Assembly (NCBI GenBank): GCA_916700875.1
Contig: CAKAKS010000062.1
Coordinates: 9,624,873 to 9,688,872 of the forward strand
Direction: 5' to 3'
DNA: 64,000 nt
From: Sebastes aleutianus
Lineage: Eukaryota; Chordata; Actinopteri; Perciformes; Sebastidae
In this document: in pieces, positions 21,801 through 33,800 of the stretch
How positions within the stretch are numbered: the stretch's first letter is position 1
Layout: each line of letters opens with the position of its first letter
The notes under the pieces: generated by a model
Seen by the model: the letters and a program-made list of their open reading frames with translations, nothing else
What the model was told of the DNA's origin: nothing
Database searches by the model: none
Position numbers and translations under genes: made by a program

Positions 21801-24800
21801 GTGCCACAGAAGAGCTGGTCAAGAGGCGGAAAAATGAGGGATGGGGGGGGGGAATTGGGGGTGTCCCTTGTCTCCGGGAAGAGATTGGAGGATGAGAGGG
21901 GTGGATAGCAGAGCGGTGGCAGTGACAGAGAGAGTCTTCCTCTCCTGCTTGTCTGAAAGAGGAAGCAGGGGTAAATTAGAAACTTGAGTCTCTCCCACTC
22001 CAGCTGTGTTTCTTTCATTGTGTCTGTGTAGAAAAGATGAGGTCTCGGTGTGGAATGTGTGTGAGTCAGGAGGAGGAGGAATGGAAGAGGTCGATGAGGA
22101 AGAGGGAAGGATATCCTACAGCCATTCTCCACGGGTTAATCACAGGAAATAAACCACGCTACGCCAGACACATCTACGCAACCACACAGTCACCACATCC
22201 TAAACCGCTGGCTGGCTGACTAACTTCCTAGATGGCTGTCTGGGCCAAACCAGATCATACCAGATTGTAGTTGGACCTCAAAGCTATGATAAGGCTTTCA
22301 GGTGGTGTAGCAAATCAGTCTGCACCAGTTTGAATAGATCATAAGATGCTTTTGTTTCTCTGAGCCGAGACAATACCAGCAATCTTCATCCTTGAAATGT
22401 TGCCAACACAATAACTAGGGGTGGGGAAAAAAATCAATTCACCTATGTATCGTATGTTTTTACGATTTTAAAATGCCAGAATCGATATATTTGCTTCATT
22501 TGAGTCTATGCAGAGGTAGAAGGAAGTTACCGCTTTTATTGTTGTAGTCTTAGTAACCTGTATCCGTCACCAAAACAAACCGCAGCCTGCCGCAGCGAGC
22601 CGAAACGAAAAAGTAGAAAACGGCGGAGGGTCCACGTGGATACAACCTGCACTCTCATATGGTAAATCCTACGTGGTAAACACTACACATACAGTAAAAT
22701 ATGGAAACACTTTGGGTTTTACACATTGCCAGGAAAAGCAGAGCTAGACATCACGGCTAAAGCTGCATGCTAACTCTGTCATGGACAGGAAACATTAAAG
22801 TATTGCGGTCAAGCCAGCCGTCACTCGCATCTCCGTGGTCAAATTCACCAGAAGTATAAAACATGTTACAATGACTTATATATTTGACTTCAGGACATCT
22901 CTGACTACATACGTGCTGAAAATCAAACATTTTTACTGTGTCAATTTAGATATTTTCCAAAGTAAAAGTCCCTAGAAGTGTATGATTTAAAAAAAGTTAA
23001 AAATCGTAATATCAAATCGCAATTCTTGTAGAATCATAATACTTAAAGGGACTGTTTGTAACTTCTTACACGTATAAATCAATCCTGGTCAGTGTCCCAA
23101 GCGCGCTCGCTTGTGGATACGCTGTTCAGACTCAGACTCCAACACAAACTACACGGAAGCACCAAAACCGCAAAGTTCTATCTAGTGAAGCCCGTCTTGC
23201 AAAACAGTGTTGGCCGCGGTCGGAGGATGCAGGGGAGATCGTAGCTTTGGTCTCCAGGGCCGGAGTCTCTGCTCCTCTGCTGGCCTGCTTGCCTTCACTC
23301 ACACACCGCGCTCGTTCTCGCTCTTTTGTACCACCTCACGTAAATGCGCGCACACTACACACTGCAGAAGAGTTAGTTTAGCTCTGACTTTCGTTGACTT
23401 AACGGCCAAAGGTGTCGCTGTTAACAAGCAATTTCTGTTTCTTAAAAATCGCAATACATATTGAATCAGTACCCAAGTATCGTGATAATATCGAATCGGG
23501 AGATATGTGAATCATCCTAGCCTTAACAACAATCCCACCATTGGTCCATTAGCATAGATTATATTTAGGGTTGCAATTAGCCCTGACAATTACATTACAT
23601 TATTGATTAATCCGCATATTACTACTTGATTGAATCTGGTCATTTCGTCAAAAAAAAAAATTAATGAATTACAATTTTCCAGAGTCTGAGGAGACATTCA
23701 AACAGCTTGCTTTTTTTGATCAACAAGTAACAAATAATAAAACCAAAGATATTTCATTTATAATGATTTAAAACCGAGGAAAGCCGCTAACCCTCACATA
23801 GGAAAAGCTGGAACTAGCAAATGTTTGGCATTTTGGCTTAAAAAATAACCAAATGACTAATTGATTATCAAAATAGAGTTACTGATTAGTCAACTAGTTG
23901 TTTCAGCTCTAATTGTAGTGCATGAAACCCAACTTAAAGTTCTGGTAGATATGCACAGGAGGAAACGGAGTCTTCAGAAATTCAAACCAATGTAGGGGAT
24001 AACACTCCTCCCCCTGCCTCTGCAAGCCGGCTTCTCCCTCGTCTAACTGGATAAAGATGATTGACATGATATAGTTACACATTCCACCTCTTCGGTCAGA
24101 TGGGCTCCCTTTTATTTTATCTTGAAAGAGAAGAGCAGAGAAATGGGGCCAAGGGTATTTCTAAAAAACATTCTGTCACATTCTCACGTTTGTTTCTTGC
24201 CACCAAACACAGCAACGTATCTTAATTACCTGTCAGTCAGTGTTCGTTCATGAAAGCTACCTGCCGAAAGGGAGGAATCCAAATGGTAATTGTCTGTACA
24301 TGCGTGCAGCACATATGTTGCTCCAGAGTACCTCGCATTCCTTGGTCCACTATGGTGTTTGTAAAATCAGCCCAACATTGCTGCTCTTGAAATTTGTTCT
24401 GCTGTAATAACATTGAAACTAACTAAACGATTCCATGGAACCAGGAAAGGGTTTGTTTGTTGACTCACCTTCATAATGACACTGAGGTTGCGCTCGAAAT
24501 TCCATACTAACATGCTATTTAGTACGCTAAAACAGTATGTGAGATCTTTCTTTGTAATTACAAAACCAATAGTATGCAAATTGCATAGAATTTCTGGTGA
24601 AATATTACAGTATGCAACGCTGGACACTACGGCGGCATAAATATCCCCACAGTGCAATGCGGTAGTAATGATAATGTTCATAACAGACGTTAATAACGCA
24701 TCAATTTAAGTAGTAAGTATTTCACTTTGCTAGGCGTAACATTTTTTTTTAATTAGGTTCACATGAGGTTGGCACGGGTTACCATGGTTACACGTCTCCA

Positions 24801-27800
24801 AACAGCAAGGAGGCTCTCAGGAAGTGACGACGTAAATTATTGCCCCGTGTGTCCGAAAAGATACATACTACTGTGTATTCACACAAAATGATGTTGAACA
24901 GTAGTTCATGTATTGGAAATGTAGTGCATAGTATGAGATTTCAGACGCAGCCTGACATTCAATAATCATACTGTGACTTTCAACAACAGCTAGTGGCACT
25001 ACCATTGCTCCGTTGCCTACACATAAGCATCAAAACTAAAGTTTGCATAGTTTAATATTATATAAGTTTAGTCATTTCCAGCCTCCAATATCTTATAAGG
25101 CAAAAATATATACCTTGAAAGCGTAAAAGCAACTATCTACTTTAGGTTTAAATTGGTCTTTATCAGTGTGATCTGGGGCCTGTACTACGAAGCAGGATTT
25201 GGGGTTAGCGAGGTAACTTCAGGGTTAACCCTTCAGGGATTTAGGTCCTACAACGGTGGTTCACTTCTTACTGGGGTAGATCGCCATGGTAATTTATGCT
25301 GAACACCTAACCTGCTCCTGCTCTGAATTATGTCTAAAGTCCGTTTCACACCGGCAGAGTCGGGGACGCAGCTGAGAGAAGGCTGAAATAGTCCTACACG
25401 GCACATCATTGTCACAGGGCATAATGTAGGCTACTGTAATCTATTTATCTTTTTATGTTTTGAAAACTATTGATATCTCACTGCCCCATCTAGATGAATA
25501 TATCTGACTTTTGTGTATTCTGTTAAGTTAATAAATCTGTTAATTTGCGCATTCACACATCGACAATTTTCTTCTTTTGCCAGCTGTCCTTCCTGCATTT
25601 GGCATCTTCAACTGTGTTACTTTCAGCCTGGATTATGTGTTTAACGTCTTTGTATTTGTCTGATATTATAGTTTGCTCTTGGTTTGTAAAATGTGCCGCT
25701 CTGCTGACAGAAGACTTGTCCATGTTTGTGATCGATCATATGCTGCAAACACCGCCCCTGTCATGTTAAAACGCTCATCCAGACTGAGAAACCCTGCGTT
25801 GATTTACCGAGTTGATAACCACCTTCGGAGGATCGCTTAGCGGAATCTCGTTTGTCAGGGTTAGTTAAGTGAGATAGCGAGAACATACCCTGGGTATGTT
25901 GAACTCATTTTGTAGTACAGACCTCTGGAAGAATAGGGGTTTAAGATGCTGACCGAGAAATCACAACATCCTTCAGAAATATTGTTGTTTCTAAAGCTAA
26001 TTCATGTACATTCTTTGACCGCTTAAGGCCCAACAATGGGCTTAAAAGCTGATATTTAGAGCTGGGTATTTATACATGCAGTGTAAATATTATTATTATA
26101 GTTTTCACGTCAATAACACCTTACGTTGCTGTCCCTTTTTGAGTGCATTACCTCAGTCTTGCATACAAACATGCAGCTTGTTTTTGTTCAATGACCACAC
26201 TGCCCTATAATCAAGACCTATGTTTGTGACTGACTGGACATGATTGTGTTTCTAAGAATTAGTTTATTGTGGTTCAGCTGTGTGTTTTTTTTTAGTTTTA
26301 CAGCAGTGTTCACTGAGCTGACCTAGAATGACACATGCCAGCTCTCGCACCATGCAGACCGTCTGGCAAACAACTAACAAGAAATTGCACACACACACCC
26401 ACACACACACCCACGCACACACACAATAAACTAAATACTTAGCACACACTTACAAACTCTCAAAAGAGTCTGGGTCAGCATGAGCTTTGCTCGCTGGATC
26501 CACAAAGATGATGTGGCAGAGAAGGCATCCTGCCACTCTCGCTGTGGGCGGCCTGTGGATGTGAGCTAGTGTGTGTGCAGAGATCCTGACACTAGCCTAT
26601 ACTTTACTGCTCATTCTTGTCTGCACGTCACATAAGTTTTCCTGCTCATTACCATCCCCTGGCATTCATATATTATATCCTGACCAGTGTTCTTCCTCCA
26701 CAGATTTATGTGCACCAGCGTACATTTATACCAGCCTACACACCAAGAGAGCATTTACATATTAGTGTGTGCGGCATTTTGTTCATAATGATTTTATCTT
26801 TTGCAGTGTTATGTGCCAAGAACCTCGCAAAGAAAGACTTCTTTCGTAAGTACCTTTTTATTGCGCTCATTTTCATATGCATGAATCTTAATGTTATGAC
26901 GATCGGTATGCATGATGAGATGATTTCAATAAGGGTCTGTGTGTGTGCCATCAACAACCAACACTGTAAACAAATCAGTTGCTGTTCTGTGTCATCAGAT
27001 GATCGTGTGCATTTCATCCGAAGTCTGCCAGGATAAGGGTCTTCATTTCCACCAGTTCCACCATGCTATGATTACATTATGCACCACCGACAACCAAATA
27101 GACTATGCTGTTATTGGGTTAGAGCTATTCAAAACGTAGGCCAGCCTCAGTAAAGGTACAGATAAGAAATATCTGCTAAATGTCTGCAGGGGTAGGAAGC
27201 TGAGCTTTGTTGTGGAGATATGCTATCTGCTGTACTTAAGCCAATTGAGATATTTCTAATACGTAGATATGATCTACTTTGTGATTCAATGTGGTTGATG
27301 CAAACAATTAATTTGAGCTGTGTGTGTGTGTGTGTGTGTGTGTTTGTGCGTGCAGGCCTGCCAGATCCATTTGCCAAGGTTGTGGTGGACGGATCGGGTC
27401 AATGCCACTCAACAGACACAGTCAAGAGCACACTGGACCCAAAATGGAATCAGCACTACGACCTGTGAGTCTCCTACACCGCAATCACAACTAATACACA
27501 CAGTCACTGAATGTTTTCTCACTGGTTTTATTGTTTCGATTATAATAAAATGTAACAATTAGGGCTGTCAATCAATTAAAATATTTAATAGTGATTAATC
27601 GCATGATTGTCCATGATTAATCGTGATAAATCTCAAATTTTGTATCTGTTCAAAATGTACCTTAAAGGGAGATTTGTTAAGTATTTGATACTCTTATCAA
27701 CATGGGAGTGGGCAAATATGATTGCTTTATAAAGATGTATGTATATATTTATTATTGGAAATCAATTAGAAACACATACCAATGACAAATATTGTTTATT

Positions 27801-30800
27801 TAGCATAAAAATATGCTCAAATCATAGCAAGCAACAACAGCTGTCAGTGTGTCAGTGTGCTGACTTGACTATGACTTGCCCCAAACTGCATTTGATTATC
27901 ATAAAGTGGGCATGTCTGTAAAGTGGAGACTCGTGGGTACCCATAGAACCCATTTTCATTCACATATGTTGAGGTCAGAGGTCAAGGGATCCCTTTGAAA
28001 ATGGCCATGACATTTTTTTCCTCGCCAAAATTTAGCGTAACTTTGTAGCCTTATTTAGCGTTATGTTTTTCTCACATGACACCAGTATCTTCACTCACTT
28101 TTTCAGCTACATCGGAAAGACAGACTCCATCACCATCAGCATATGGAACCACAAGAAGATCCATAAACGACAGGGGGCGGGCTTCCTGGGCTGCATACGA
28201 CTGCTTTCTAACGCCATCAGCAGGCTAAAAGACACAGGATGTAAGTCTGTCTTTTTTTGTTGTGGCTAGCTGATTGTAAATAAACGTAAATGCAAATCAC
28301 GGATGTTAATTAAACAAGAAAAGCTTTTGGTTCACATTTTTCTTCCTCCTCCTTCTTCCAGACCAGCGTTTAGATCTATGTAAACTGAATCCCTCGGACA
28401 GCGACGCAGTGCGGGGGCAGATAGTAGGTGAGGTTGGACACACTGATACATTATCTGAACAAATGACCCCCTGTCGCCTCTCTCCCCGTGTTTTGTTTCA
28501 CTGTGTGTATATCCTGCCCTCCCGCTCTATCACACTGTCATCTCTCTGACCTTTCCCCACCTGCTTGTTTCCAGTGAGCTTACAGACACGAGACCGCATC
28601 GGCAGCGGAGGCCCCGTGGTGGACTGCAGAGGACTGTTAGAAAATGATGGGTGAGTGTGTCAACAGATGTTTATGCTGCCAGCTCCATGTAATAACACTT
28701 AGAGAAACAATTACTTGTTGTCACATTGTTAAATGTTTAAATATGTTAAATTATTCTATATCGCAGTTGTAAGATTGAGGGCCCGTGTCCACCAAAGCGC
28801 TTTCCCCAGCTGAAAACGCTCAGCTGGGAGTGCTTGAGAGCGCTTTGGAGGTGCAGCGTTTTTTCAGCTGAGACGCTTTGGTTGCATCTGGTTGCTATGA
28901 TACGGAATATCTGCGGAAGTAAACATGTAGGCACAAGGTAGAGTGCGTGCTCTGGATGATGGGAAGGCTGAAGCACGTGGGGGGGGGGGACAGACCTGTC
29001 GGTCTATGTGGGTTCATGAGATTTTGACGGGCGAGGAAACATCTCAGCGAGTATGATCGTTCGGTTCAGATGGGCTTCAGTCTCAGATCAACTTTATCAA
29101 CTCACACAGGGAAATTCGTTTGATCCAGTGCTCCAGACATGACACAACATAAAAGTCCACAGTAAAAACAATAGCATAACATAAATAAGACCACAACATA
29201 TTCATAATATTAAACACATCTGATCACGTCTTTGTCTTGGCTATTTGTCCCACCCCTCCTCCACTGTGATTGGACAGCTGGGTGAAAAGTGACAGTGACG
29301 AGCACAAAGTTTTACCCAAAGTCGACCTGAAAAAAACACCAAATATGCAGCGCTCTGTGCAGAAAAGACGCTCAGCGTCTCGCCACGCTGTTGGCGTTTT
29401 TACCATAGTGTAAATATGTGTGGCTCCCATTGCAAAGCATCAAAAAAATAAGCTGGCTCAGGAAAAAAAAGCTTTGGTGGACACATCACCTTAGAGAAAT
29501 ATGATGAAAAGCCACTGTCTTGTTTTCGTCACTGGTAATGTTGGTGCTTCTCTTGATGAAGCAACAGGGATATTTACTTTTCAAGCTGTGGGAAAAAAAT
29601 CAACTAAAATACTTTGTCAAATATCAACTGAAAATTTAGTAAAATTCTAAATACTTTGGTTGATATTTTCATGAGGGATTTAATGCCATTCTTCATTTCA
29701 ACTGGGTTGTTTGGTGACTGTCCTTAGCATACGATTCACATATTCACATTTTCACAAGCAGAAACATTTATTTTAGCCACCTAAAAAAATCTATATCAGA
29801 TACAGCTTTACCTCGCTGTCAGACAGGGCATTGCTTAGCTTCTGTGCCGGTACTCCTATCTGCTTCTCCATAACTGGGAGCTTGCCAAGCACCATCTGAG
29901 TTACTGTATTTAACATTAATACACTGACTATAAGGATGTATATATACTGTATATGTAGCAGCGTCATGTAGAAACCCATGTCAGGTTGCATGGGAAAAAA
30001 GTTTTTAGAAGGGCTTGAAGGGAAAATGGCATTTTGACGCTAAAACATACTGTACATACTTTGACCAAAATTTTAATGTTCGTATTTGAATACATAAGGA
30101 ACACCACTGGGAAGCTACAGGTTGATATAAAAATAATTTAACTGATTAAATTCAGTCTTATTCTAATACTCTTCTTTGTCATGTTGGGATGTCATGTGAA
30201 GTCAGACTGAGACCTATTTTGGTGCTTGCTGTTTTTTTGCAAGATCTCTTTAGTCATAGTTTCCATTTGTTTGATCCTCTCCCAATCTCTGTTACTCTGA
30301 GTTCACAGTAAAAGCAGTTGACTTATCATGTGCTTCAGTAAAACAGAGAGGAGATATGACTTCAGTGGCGCGTGTGTTTGTGTTTGTCTGTAGGCCTGTG
30401 TTTGAGGGATGTTTCAGCGAAGAGCCGCTGCCCTACTCCGACCCCACCGGCGCGGCAGGAGGCGGGAACTGTCGGCTCGACTCGCCCGGTCAGGAGGGCC
30501 GTCTTCAAACGCAGCGAATCCGAGGGCAGGACTCGAGAGGCCACGGCCACACCCCTCAGAACAGACCTCATGGGCACCAGCCGCCTGACCTGCCTGAAGG
30601 ATACGGTCAGTCCAACATTACTCTTGATATTTAACTGATCTCCAAAACCTCTCATGTTATAAAGTCATGTAACATCTTTCTTCTTCTTCTTTTTAAAAAA
30701 CAGAACAACGAACAACAGTGCAGGGCCAGGTGTACTTCCTTCACACGCAAACGGGCGTCAGCACCTGGCACGACCCTCGGATACCACGGTAAGGATCGCA

Positions 30801-33800
30801 CTCCGCTTCACTCATGTCTAGTCCAAGCACAACCTGAAAGGAGATGAACCTTGAATAAACCCCACTGACAAACTAGGTCATTGCAGCAGTGGAAGAAGAG
30901 GACATAGAGGAGAATATAACAGAAAGAAAGAACAGTAGACATCTCCACACACGGGGATGTATTGCAGCAAATATACTGCATCTTTGTAATGCTCTGTAAT
31001 TTAAAGGATTATTCTATTGGGACTGGGAAATTTCACACATTTAAATTGAGAGATAAATTTAGAAATTAATGAAAATAGGCCCCACTACATGCTGTTCCCT
31101 GATAGACCCTGCTTCTGGTCCATGTTCTCCTTGTTTTGTTTTGCACTAATTACACCAACAGATTAAGAGAAAATCTCAGTTTCTTTCCCTCGGCCCCTGG
31201 CGCCTGGGTTTGGATCAATATGAGGGGTTAAGAACGTACAGTATGTAGGGTTAGAATTGAGACAGACGTCCAATTGAAGTCTGACCAGTGCCGTGGATTA
31301 TTTCTGCTGCTGGCTGCAGTCTCAAGTCTTGTTACTTTGTTACTGCTGCAGGGACCTGGCCAGTGTGAGCTGCGAGGAGCTTGGGCCGCTTCCAGTGGGC
31401 TGGGAGGTCCGGAGCACCGTGTCGGGCCGGATCTACTTTGTGGACCACAACAACCGAACAACACAGTTCACAGACCCGCGCCTACACACCATTATCAGGT
31501 ACGCACATGCACGCACACACACACTTGAAATACTCTCATGCATCCCTCGTGGCGAAATCAATCTACACCTGAGTGGCAGACGTCCATGACGCATACCAAA
31601 TAAGTGGTTTCAAGACTAATCTGCCGTTAATCTAATCTCTCGTGGCAGTAATGCTGAACTCAGACTGGTTCTGAACATGACCTACTAACGGTCATCAGCT
31701 CCGTTAATGACGCTGATTCGTGTGATTTACAGAAATGTGGGCTTATAGTAGATTTAGCTGCTCTGGGCGGATGTAGTGTGTCTCTTTGCTGTCTTTTTCT
31801 GTCAACTCTTCATCTGACCGTCTGTCATGTTGTCTCTTCCCTGTCCTCCTCTACTTCTTCCCACCTCCAGCCAGCAATCCCAAGCGAAGGAATCCTCACA
31901 AGCGCCCCAGATGGATGTGGGGGGCGAGGAAGGGGGAGGCGGAGGAGTGGGCGGCGGAGGAGGAGACGGAGATGTGGCGGCGCGCTACGAGAGAGACTTG
32001 GTCCATAAGTTGAAGCTGCTCCGCCACGAGCTGTCCTTGCAGCAGCCTCAAGCAGGACACTGTCGCATAGAGGTGTCCCGAGAGGAGATCTTTGAGGTGG
32101 GTGCACACGTCGACGTTTCTCTCCCATGAACCATAACCAGACAACGATGCCGTCTCTCTCATACGCACGCAGATAGATCAGATATTTGTACAAATGTCGA
32201 GCTGTGAAAGCAGCGTGGATCGAGTGGGTAGCTCCTGTGAAAGTTTACATTCATACAGACGCAGCCACACTCCTCCTGACTCATGCACCCGTCACAACAA
32301 CCTATTCTTCTCAGCGTCTTTCTCTGGAGAAGAGCACAATAGCAGCACTGATTGTGCATATTAATAAACTGTTTAGCGGAACGTCACTGATCTAAACGGG
32401 CTGTGTTGTGGAGCTCTAATTATTTCTTTTGTCTGTGATGATGTGGGTCTGTGGGTAGGGATGTCATGAGAACAGATACTTCCGGTACCAAGTCGATGAC
32501 AAAATTCTGAAAACGTGACGTCACTCGTTTTTCTACAGACCCGTAGGTATCGGGGATCGGGGCTCAAGACTAACGGCGTACCCTCCTCCTGGGGACGATA
32601 GAAAGTTTCCCTGATAATGCGTTCATGCTCTATTCAGTAATGTTATTTTGGCGAAGGAAAATTATAACGTTATCATGATGTGTTCAAATGTAATCTTGCA
32701 AAATTCAGTTTTTGGCGAGAAACTTGAGGCGGATCATCAGGGATTAATGATAAAATCGCTAAAACCAGAATGCAAACGGTAATAAAGGAGTGTATGTTGA
32801 AGTACATGGGATTTATTGTTTTGTTTTTTACAGTGGTATCGAGAATTTCACTGGTATTGGAATCGACTACTACATTTCTAGTATCATGACATCCCTATCT
32901 GTGGTTATGTATTAATGTTGTGTGTTAATGTTGTGTGTGTTTGGTTATAGGAATCATATCGACAAATAATGAAGATGAGGCCCAAAGACCTGAAGAAGCG
33001 TCTGATGGTGAAGTTCAGGGGAGAGGAGGGCCTGGACTACGGTGGGGTGGCAAGGTAATTTGCTCTGAGCACTTCTGCGTTTGTTGTAGGATATCCATTT
33101 TTGTCAGCAAACTTATCCAAGCATTGCAATTTGAAGTCACATCCCATGAGTCCGTCTTTTACCTCCCTGCTAAGTTCAGTTCAAGTATACATAGGTATAG
33201 GTCTATATTTTTATGGCTAAACAAATCAGAATTATGATACAGTTGAAAACACTAAATGAAAATGAAGTAATGCAAAAGAAAAAATTTGAATACCCGCACA
33301 CTGATGGCGTTATTGAAAGTGTTTCTTTTAAATTGAAATATATTTAAGTATATATAAAAATTCCCACTTCATTTACAGCTTCTTAAAAACTACACCATTT
33401 CGCTAATAAAACTTTAAAGGTGCTCTATACGATATCCAAAGCATTAGTATAGCATCGAACAACTATTTGCTATGTAAAGATATAGTTTTTATTATTATTA
33501 AACCTTTATTTAACCAGGTAAGTCTCATTGAAACTAGAAAATCTCTTTTTTTAGAGAGCCATGGCCAAGACGGCAGCAATCGAGTGTTTCAAACAAGATA
33601 CACGCTAACATTTAAAACACATTTTATACACATAAAAAAAACATGAAGTATCAAGTCACAGTATACAACAAGTGTTACAGTTTTCAAACATCAGAGCCAA
33701 ACTAACAGTAAAAGACACATCTCATAGGACAAGCAGACATGGAGATATGCTGAGAGCATAGAGAATAGAAATGCTCCCAATCCCTTTAAAAATACTTTTG

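Larger units (their letters stand above)
14951..26806 (+). other. smurf1 intron 1
   Basis: 11.9 kb. Besides the tandem array and LINE tails it holds TIR elements at 22416-23525, about 24478-24955 and 25177-25923, an AT-rich solo region (19900-20450), and a CA run (about 26391-26424). A proline/serine-rich reading frame on the minus strand (21638-22132) is judged chance. No nested gene is supported. Confidence 0.6.

Noticed and set aside
21638..22132. 164-residue minus-strand frame rich in P, S and L
   Set aside because: Low-complexity complement of a GA-rich intron stretch; no domain, no splice support.
23207..23464. 85-residue plus-strand frame in smurf1 intron 1
   Set aside because: Lies within a nested repeat and has no recognisable domain.
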